64,000 nucleotides of DNA, taken from contig CM073551.1 in assembly GCA_037074615.1 (NCBI GenBank), positions 21,327,750 to 21,391,749 of the forward strand. Reading direction: 5' to 3'. Under the pieces are notes generated by a model, which made no database searches, was not told the DNA's origin, and saw nothing but the letters and a program-made list of their open reading frames with translations. The stretch comes from Leucaena leucocephala. Lineage: Eukaryota; Streptophyta; Magnoliopsida; Fabales; Fabaceae. Of the stretch, positions 57,346 to 64,000 are shown piece after piece. The position numbers were made by a program, and so were the translations under genes. Each line of letters starts with the position of its first letter. Within the stretch, counting starts at the first letter, position 1.

Positions 57346-58594
57346 GACTTTGATCCTGTCGTTAACTTTATCCTTCTCAACATCTGCACAAGGTTAATTT
57401 CAGCTACCCTAATTGCCCCTTAAATTCTTCGTTTGGTATATGGGTTAAAAAAAACCATTAGATCTTAAAACTTGTAGTGGGATAAGTAATGAGTCAAGGA
57501 ATATATTTTTCCCTCAATTTTTAGTTGGAGAAAATTTAGGCCAAATTCTCTAATCTCCCTCAACCATATCCTTTTTTTTATAATATTTTTATTTAATTTA
57601 AACTTATATAAAAAATAGTATACATAATAAAGTATGATTGAAAAATTTAATATAATTATATATAAAGAACGTAAGTATGATCTTTTTTAATTTTATAGTT
57701 GTAAGCTTTTCTCTTTTAACTAAAACTTTAATTTTACTCTGTTAATACTTTTAACTACTGTAATTTTATTTTGTTAGTATTATTAGCCCTATTCTGAAAC
57801 TAACAGTACTAATAGAGCAAAATTAAAATATTTAATTAAAAAAAATACACAAGTATAAAATTATAAATAGAGAAAAATTAAAGTACTTTGTATTTTTTAC
57901 TTGACTTTTTTTAAAGATATTTTAATGTGTGCAGAATTTAAAATTATTTTTTTAAAAAATAATTATTTTATTTAAAAATTATTAATTGAAAATTTAAAAA
58001 ATGGCACATATTTCACCAGAGCGATTGGTGCTTATCACTGTGATGATGACGGAAGTATCGGGCTAAAGTCTTCTAAATGTGCCTGTCTCTCTAATAGTCT
58101 TTATAATGTCCTAACTTTTTAAATATCTTTTTCCATTAATCATTTTTCTACGTAAACCATGTCATATTTTGATTTTTTTTTTTTTTTGATAGTATGTCAT
58201 ATTTTGATATTTTACCATGATGAAATAATGCAATTTTAAATTTTTACGGTTTTCAAATAAGAATACCCTAAAACTGTGACATCAGTATAGTAGTGACGTT
58301 TGCATAATCTAAATATACAGATTTTCCGGTGCATGTAATAATACATCATGGAAAAAGATTCAAAAAGTGTATGGTTTCTAGAGAGTGTCATATTCTGAAG
58401 TGACAGTTTTTTTCCAAATGCATCACCAAATACCAAATACCAAAGAATTATGTTCTGTTTCAGTCACGAGCGTTGAAAATGGCAATCACTCAAGAAGCCA
58501 ACCATTCACGGCAACCAAAACCAACCCATTTGTCTTGTGCCTTTCAAAGGCCCACGATAAAAAGGAGAAATTCTGAATGTTGTGTGCGTGTGTG
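57346..58594. other. Spacer and promoter of the intact lectin kinase
   Basis: AT-rich, no gene. 58380-58594 is the proximal promoter, less AT-rich than the rest. Confidence 0.45.
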
Positions 58595-58603
58595 TTTATA
58601 TAA
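58595..58603 (+). promoter_or_regulatory. TATA box of the lectin receptor kinase
   Basis: TTTATATAA lies about 50 bases upstream of the ATG, following a GTGTGCGTGTGTG run. This implies a very short leader. Confidence 0.6.
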
Positions 58604-58649
58604 TGAAGACACGGATAGTAGAGAGGACTTGAGATTTTGAGAGTTAGCC

Positions 58650-60656
58650 ATGTTTGTGAAGTTTATGGCGTTGGTGCTTTTGTTGGTGACAACAATGGTG
58701 CAAGTGAGTGATGCAAATACAAGTTTCATCTTTAACTATGGCTTCCAATCAGCTGATTTGACCTTGGGTGGTATTTCTTCCATCACTTCCAATGGCCTCC
58801 TACAACTAACCAATGAGACTGGGACGCAAAAGAGTCATGCTTTTTACCCCAATCCAGGTGTTCTCACAAACACTTCTTTCTCTACTACTTTTGTTTTCGC
58901 CATTAGACCTCAATATCCAACTCTGCGTGGTCCTGGAATGGCTTTCGTGATTTCTCCAACAAAAGCATTTCCAGGTGCTCTGCCCAGCCAGTACCTCGGC
59001 CTCTTCAACATAACCAGCAATGGCGACCCCGAAAACCATGTGCTCGCTGTAGAATTCGACACCGTCCAGAACAATGAGTTCGGGGATATCAATGATAACC
59101 ATGTTGGGATTGATATTAACGGCTTGAACTCCACAAAATCTGCTCCTGCTGGATATCATGCCAATAGGTTTCAGTTTCAAAATCTGAGCCTCAACAGCGG
59201 CCTGCCGATGCAAGTGTGGGTGGACTATGATGGAGGCAACAAGCAAATTAGTGTCACCCTTGCTCCAATCAATGTTAACAAGCCCCAAACTCCATTGTTA
59301 ACGTTGTCCCAAGATCTTTCTCAAATTCTAACCAATCCCAGCTATGTCGGATTCTCATCTTCCAATGGGGCACTGATAGCCTCTCATTATGTTCTTGGGT
59401 GGAGTTTCCAGGTCAATGGGAAGGCTCAAAACCTTGACACCTCAAAACTCCCAAAACTTCCTCGACTTGGAGGAAACGAACAATCTATGATTTTGCCAAT
59501 TGTTTTACCTCTCCTTTCACTTTGTGTAATTGTTCTTGGTAGTTTATCTATAGTTTATTACATACATTGGAATAGGAAGTTTTCTGAGATTGTTGAGGAG
59601 TGGGAGCAAGACTATGGTCCTCAAAGGTTCAAATACAAAGATCTCTACGTTGCCACAAAGGGATTCAGAGAGAAAGAGCTTCTAGGCAGCGGCGGTTTTG
59701 GCAGAGTCTACAAAGGCACAATGCCAGGTTCGAAAATTGAGGTTGCTGTGAAGAAAGTTTCCCATGAATCCCGACAAGGTATGAGGGAATTCATTGCAGA
59801 AATCGTGAGCATTGGTCATCTTCGCCATCGAAACCTCGTATCTCTTCTGGGATATTGCAGGCGAAAAGGTGAGCTTGTTTTGGTCTATGATTACATGCCT
59901 AATGGAAGCTTAGATAAATACCTCTACAACCAACCCAGAGTGACACTCAATTGGATGCAAAGATTTAGAATCATCAAAGGGGTAGCTTCGGGATTGTGCT
60001 TTCTGCATGAAGAATGGGAGCAAGTTGTTGTACATAGAGACATAAAAGCAAGCAATGTACTGCTAGATTCGAAGCTAAATGGCAGGTTAGGAGATTTTGG
60101 TCTCGCCAGATTATACGATCATGGGAGCGATCCTGTAACTACACATGTGGTGGGGACCTTGGGATATCTGGCACCAGAGAACACAAGAACAGGGAAAGCC
60201 ACGACAAAGTCTGATGTTTTTGCTTTTGGTGCTTTTGTGCTAGAGGTTGTGAGTGGAAAAAGGCCAATAGAACGAGGAAGTGAAGAATTAATTTTGGTGG
60301 ATTGGGTTTATGGGTTATGGAAGAAGGGTGAGATTATTGAGGCAAAGGATCAAAATTTAGGAAGAGAGTACAAAGCAGAGGAGGTAGAGTTGGTGTTGAA
60401 ATTGGGGCTTTTGTGTTCGAATTCAAAGGCTGGAGACAGGCCAAACATGCGCCAAGTGGTGCAGTATTTGAATATGGAAGTGCCTTTCCCTGATCGGCCT
60501 TTGCTAATGTCGTCTCCTTCATGTTCTGGATTTGTATTTGGGAGTGATCACCAAGAGTTTGATAACATTGGAATGTCGTTTCCATCTTCAAGTGTGGTGG
60601 ATGGTTATTCCTCTCGCACTTCAATACCTGAATCCATCCTCTCTGGAGGTCGCTGA
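58650..60656 (+). CDS. L-type lectin receptor kinase, LecRK-IV-like, intact
   Basis: Plasma-membrane receptor kinase with an extracellular legume-lectin domain; relatives act in defence, pollen development and extracellular ATP or NAD perception. 668 residues, no intron, as is usual. Order: signal peptide (1-22), legume-lectin domain (about 24-255) with FNYGFQSADLTLGGIS, PTLRGPGMAFVISP, HVLAVEFDTVQNNEFGDIND (metal/sugar site) and [10 protein letters not shown]; membrane segment at about 277-300 (LPIVLPLLSLCVIVLGSLSI); kinase domain from about 335 with [32 protein letters not shown] and GTLGYLAPE. All catalytic residues are present (RD kinase). The C-terminus carries PSCSGFVFGSDHQEF and ends ILSGGR. 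It is flanked by two broken relatives and seems the only functional copy in view. PTLRGPGMAFVI versus the usual GG-HG is a small family variation. Confidence 0.96.
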   Translation: MFVKFMALVLLLVTTMVQVSDANTSFIFNYGFQSADLTLGGISSITSNGLLQLTNETGTQKSHAFYPNPGVLTNTSFSTTFVFAIRPQYPTLRGPGMAFVISPTKAFPGALPSQYLGLFNITSNGDPENHVLAVEFDTVQNNEFGDINDNHVGIDINGLNSTKSAPAGYHANRFQFQNLSLNSGLPMQVWVDYDGGNKQISVTLAPINVNKPQTPLLTLSQDLSQILTNPSYVGFSSSNGALIASHYVLGWSFQVNGKAQNLDTSKLPKLPRLGGNEQSMILPIVLPLLSLCVIVLGSLSIVYYIHWNRKFSEIVEEWEQDYGPQRFKYKDLYVATKGFREKELLGSGGFGRVYKGTMPGSKIEVAVKKVSHESRQGMREFIAEIVSIGHLRHRNLVSLLGYCRRKGELVLVYDYMPNGSLDKYLYNQPRVTLNWMQRFRIIKGVASGLCFLHEEWEQVVVHRDIKASNVLLDSKLNGRLGDFGLARLYDHGSDPVTTHVVGTLGYLAPENTRTGKATTKSDVFAFGAFVLEVVSGKRPIERGSEELILVDWVYGLWKKGEIIEAKDQNLGREYKAEEVELVLKLGLLCSNSKAGDRPNMRQVVQYLNMEVPFPDRPLLMSSPSCSGFVFGSDHQEFDNIGMSFPSSSVVDGYSSRTSIPESILSGGR

Positions 60657-60788
60657 TTTTCCTTTATTTTGAAGACAACATGTAAGGGGCATAGCAGTTA
60701 AGTACTTGTACAGTTGTATTCTTGGTTAGCTTGCATAATGTTTGTATAATTCTTGTTTTTTCCTCAGTTTTATGTTTTGTTACTTGTG

Positions 60789-60819
60789 CTCTCTCTCTCT
60801 CTCTCCCCCCTCTCTCTAT
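60789..60819. repeat. CT-rich microsatellite in 3' UTR
   Basis: A (CT)n run with an internal C-run. The broken copy 1 has a shorter version at the equivalent place (57270-57283), supporting that the two 3' UTRs are duplicates. Confidence 0.8.
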
Positions 60820-60829
60820 GCAGTTTAAA

Positions 60830-62258
60830 ATGAAATGATTTTTAGCTTTCCTCTGCTGGTGACCTATATATGGGTGAGATTAACTTTGATTTTGTCGTTA
60901 ACGTTAAAACTATGTTTGTCTTAGGATCTTCTTTACTTGACATTTTGACCATTCATTGTTCTTTGGAGAGCCGAAAGAGATAACGTACCTGGAAGCCTTG
61001 CATATGTACGTGAAGAATACCACAATTATCATGAGAATTAACCAAAGTACGAGGGAAATTAGTTTCCTGGTCTACTGTATCTTGTTATAAATTTTAAATT
61101 TTATTTTGACTTTTCATTTGATCCCTCCAATCTGTTACCTTTTCTTTTAGGGATCGTTTGCTACGAATGAATGATTTTGGGAGAGCGGAGAGGAGAGGAG
61201 AGGAGAGGAGGAGAGGAATTTTTTTTTTTTCTTTATTTAGATATCTAAAAATTTTAAGAGAAAAGACTCTCAAGTTTAACCTCTCCTCCAAAATTAAGCG
61301 AATTTAAAGGGGATGGGTCGTACTTTTATTTTATCATATCAATATACTTATAATTTTTTTAATATCTTAATATTATCTATATATTATATTTTATTAAAAT
61401 ATTTTATAAAATAATATGAGGATAAATTTGTTCATATATAAATATTTTTTCTCTCCTCTCTTTTTGAGCCAAACAAAGTAATATTAAAACTCTTCCCCTC
61501 CTTTCCTTTGATGGTAATAATAAAATCTATCATTTTCCCTTTCTTTTTTTTCTTCCATTAAAATCTCCCCTTCCTCTCATTTCTATTAGCCAAAAATACC
61601 CTTAAAGAAGTTAGGTTTGTGAAATTTTATTTCTCTTCATGTAAGGTAGCTGAATAATATTAAAGTTTAAGATAACCCCACAACTATTTTAATATGATAA
61701 TTACTTAGTATAAAAGTTAAATAATTAATTTACGGATACTAAAAAAATTAATTATCTATAATACACTTTTTAATTAAGTGTATTGTAGCTACTTTTTAAT
61801 AGAAACTTTGTTACTGTATGTACTTAATAAGAATATTTAAAAAAAATTATAAATTTTAAAAATAAAATATATTAATTTTTATATTTAAAATTAAAATAAT
61901 TTTTTTATCTCATTCTTAATTTTTATATTTAGAATTAGGATAGTAATTAATATGAAAGGATAGTAATGAGCTTCCATTTCAGCTACCCTCAGACCCTAGA
62001 CACCATGGGTTAATTAGGATCCTGCGAAGACATAATGGCACTCACAAAGGTTAACATTCACGCAGCTACCAAACCAACAAAAGAGGCCGAGTCAATCAGA
62101 TACAAGTCAATGATATTTATTACACCGCTTCATTTCCTTTATATAAATCACCTTCTAAAAACATTTGCATTCTTTGCTATGATGGTGGAATATAAATGGA
62201 GAGAGTAGTAGAAAACTCAAGAGAAAGACATTGGCTTTAAGGCAGCTATATATGTCGG
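60830..62258. other. Spacer after the intact lectin kinase
   Basis: 3' UTR to about 60900, then AT-rich sequence. 61170-61215 is a GA-rich tract (GAGAGGAGAGGAG) and 61450-61600 is CT-rich; together they may be the ends of another MITE, but I could not match them. No gene seen. Confidence 0.4.
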
Positions 62259-62309
62259 AATTTTTCCCAGGATCTTTCCCATATTATAAACAATCCTAGT
62301 TATGTCGGG
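62259..62309 (+). pseudogene. Lectin-domain scrap
   Basis: Seventeen codons read NFSQDLSHIINNPSYVG, matching SQDLSQILTNPSYVG of the intact lectin domain. A second version of the same segment occurs at 62709-62745, so this is a separate remnant, not part of the next pseudogene. Confidence 0.6.
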
Positions 62310-62654
62310 AACACATGTAAATATACATACTGAGTGTTAATTTGTAGTTAGTATGACTATGAGCTGTACATCTGCAATCTGTTTAATTAAATTAGTTACA
62401 TTAATATATTTATACGATAACATTATATGCCTTGGAAAAATGTTAGGATTTATAGCTCTACAAGCAATGAAGTTATTGTAAATCCTCTTTAACGTGGTCT
62501 TAAGTCATCGATCTCTTTATATGTAATGCTAACTATTACAGTAGCTTAGAATTCAAGGGTTTGAAATTGCTAGTTTTATAAAATAATTAAATGTATATGG
62601 TCATCGATGAAATGATGTGATTTGGCTCTTAGGTTTATTAGAATTTTAGATGTC

Positions 62655-64000
62655 ACACTCCCCATTGGCTCCAGTCAATGTCAACAAGCCCCAAACTCCA
62701 TTGTTAGATCTTTCTCAAGTTTTAACTAAACCCAGTTATGTCGGACTCTTCCTCCAACTCCGCGGCAATGATAGCTTCTCATTATGTTCTTGGATGGAGT
62801 TTCCAGGACAATGGGGAGGTTCAAAAGCTTGAAGCCTCGAAACTCCCAAAACTACCTCCACTTGGAGGGAAACAATCTATGCTTTTACCAAACTCCTTTC
62901 AATCTGTTTAATCGTTTTTGTGAGTTTACTTGTAGTCTGTTACATAAAAAGGAAAAGAGGAAGTTTTCCGAGGTTGTCGAGGAGTGGGAGCAAAATTATG
63001 GTCCTCACAGGTTTAAATACAAAGATCTCTACTTTGCCACAAAAGGATTCAAAGACAGAGAACTTTTCTGGGTTGTGGTGGATTTGGAAACGTGTACAAA
63101 GGGACAATTCCAGGATCCAAAATTAATGTTGCTGTGAAGAAAATATCACATGATTCCCAACAAAGCATAAGAGAATTCATTGTAGAAATTGTAAGCATTG
63201 GTCGTCTTCGCACCGAAACCTTGTTTCTCTTCTGGGATATTGTAGGCGAAAAGGTGAGCTTCTTCTAGTCTATGAGTTCATGCCAAATGGAAGCTTAGAT
63301 AAGTACCTCTATAACCCTAAACCCAGTACTATAACACTAAATTGGATGCAAAGATTTAAAATCATGAAAGGCGTAGCTTCAGGATTGTGCTATCTGCATG
63401 AAGAATGGGAGCAAGTTGTGATTCACAGAGACGTAAAAGCAAGCAATGTTATGTTAGATTCAGAGGTCAGTGGAAGGTTAGGAGATTTTGGTCTTGCAAG
63501 ATTATACGATCATGGGGTTGATCCTGCAACTACACAGGTGGCCGGTACTCTAGGATATCTCGCACCAGAAAGCATGAGAACAGGAAGATCCACGACAAAG
63601 TCCGAAGTTTATGCTTTTGGTGCGTTTTTGTTAGAGGATGTATGTGGAAGGAGACCTATAGAGCGAGGAAGTAGTGAAGAAGATGAGGTTTTGGTGTATT
63701 GGGTTTGTGGGTTATGGAAGAAAGGTAAGATTATTGAAGCAAAGGATCAGGAATGGATAATAACAGAGAGGAGATAGAATTAGTTTTGAGATTAGGACTG
63801 ATGTGTTCAAATTCGCAGGCTAAAGAATGGCCAAGCATGCGACAAGTCGTGCAATATTTGAATAGGGAAGTTGATTTGCCAGATTAATTGTTATCACTAA
63901 TCTCATGTCCCTCTGGTTTTGGATTCACATTTGATCAGAGAGAAAGAGAGTTTGATGAGATTATAATGCCGTCTACGTCTTCTAGTATGGAAGTTGGTTA
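62655..64000 (+). pseudogene. Lectin receptor kinase copy 3, broken, runs off the end
   Basis: It begins inside the lectin domain (APVNVNKPQTPLLDLSQVLT); earlier parts are missing. The lectin end, membrane segment and kinase are recognisable but scattered over frames: [14 protein letters not shown] (with frame change near 62750), stops in the membrane segment near 62910-62940, [20 protein letters not shown], a frameshift in the Gly-rich loop near 63068, another near 63210 (RLRTETLF instead of RLRHRNLV), then an open stretch 63280-63777 with [20 protein letters not shown] and [14 protein letters not shown], and a frameshift near 63755. The tail MCSNSQAKEWPSMRQVVQYL follows in another frame, with an early TAA near 63885. 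It is more diverged from the intact gene than copy 1, so it broke earlier or belongs to an older duplicate. Confidence 0.88.

Noticed and set aside
1..64000. CRISPR arrays, rRNA genes or bacterial-style operons
   Set aside because: No spaced direct-repeat array, rRNA motif or polycistronic layout was seen. The tRNA-like heads belong to SINEs, not to tRNA genes.

Overview
The window is nuclear DNA of a flowering plant, most likely a eudicot. Genes have many short exons with GT-AG introns rich in T/A, the intergenic DNA is very AT-rich, and SINE, MITE and degraded LINE repeats are frequent. All recognisable proteins are plant families. I cannot name the species.

Layout, left to right. 1-2.7 kb: repeats and one unassigned coding fragment. 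2.7-5.5 kb (-): a rhomboid-like membrane protein. 5.5-9.4 kb: intergenic, with SINE copies (one nested in another) and a MITE. 9.5-13.7 kb (+): an ORP3-type oxysterol-binding-protein-related gene in ten exons. 14.6-15.6 kb (-): a YidD-like small protein. 16.4-18.2 kb (-): a HAD-family phosphatase, with a TATA box near 19.07 kb. 19-27 kb: an 8-kb gene-free AT-rich stretch. 27.1-29.4 kb (-): a WRKY49-like transcription factor. 30-35 kb: repeats, including a GC-rich hAT-like element, a LINE remnant hit by a SINE, and SINE fragments. 35.8-36.1 kb (+): a SIAMESE-related CDK inhibitor. 36.4-39.8 kb: a tandem duplication, a long perfect palindrome, MITEs and a SINE. 39.8-41.1 kb (-): a decayed FHY1/FHL-like gene. 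42.0-45.1 kb (-): a PAT16-like DHHC S-acyltransferase. 45.5-48.2 kb: a Tourist-like and a Mutator-like MITE. 48.2-50.5 kb (-): a LAC7-like laccase with a one-base frameshift. 51.9-55.6 kb (-): an AVT1-type vacuolar amino-acid transporter in eleven exons. 56.1-64 kb (+): an array of L-type lectin receptor kinases, with one intact intronless gene flanked by a broken kinase-only copy and a broken copy that runs off the end, plus a further lectin scrap.

The genes do not form a pathway; they are ordinary neighbours on a plant chromosome. From memory, the order resembles duplicated Arabidopsis segments: ORP3B, a YidD-like gene, PAT16, AVT1 genes and LAC7 lie close together on chromosome 3; a HAD gene, SMR4, FHL and AVT1D on chromosome 5; FHY1 and LecRK-IV genes on chromosome 2. 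I did not see an undescribed multi-gene system. The most notable items are the pseudogenes (FHY1-like, laccase, lectin kinases), a Ser-to-Cys change in the ORP signature, a perfect 35-bp palindrome, and several transposon insertions whose target-site duplications can still be read.
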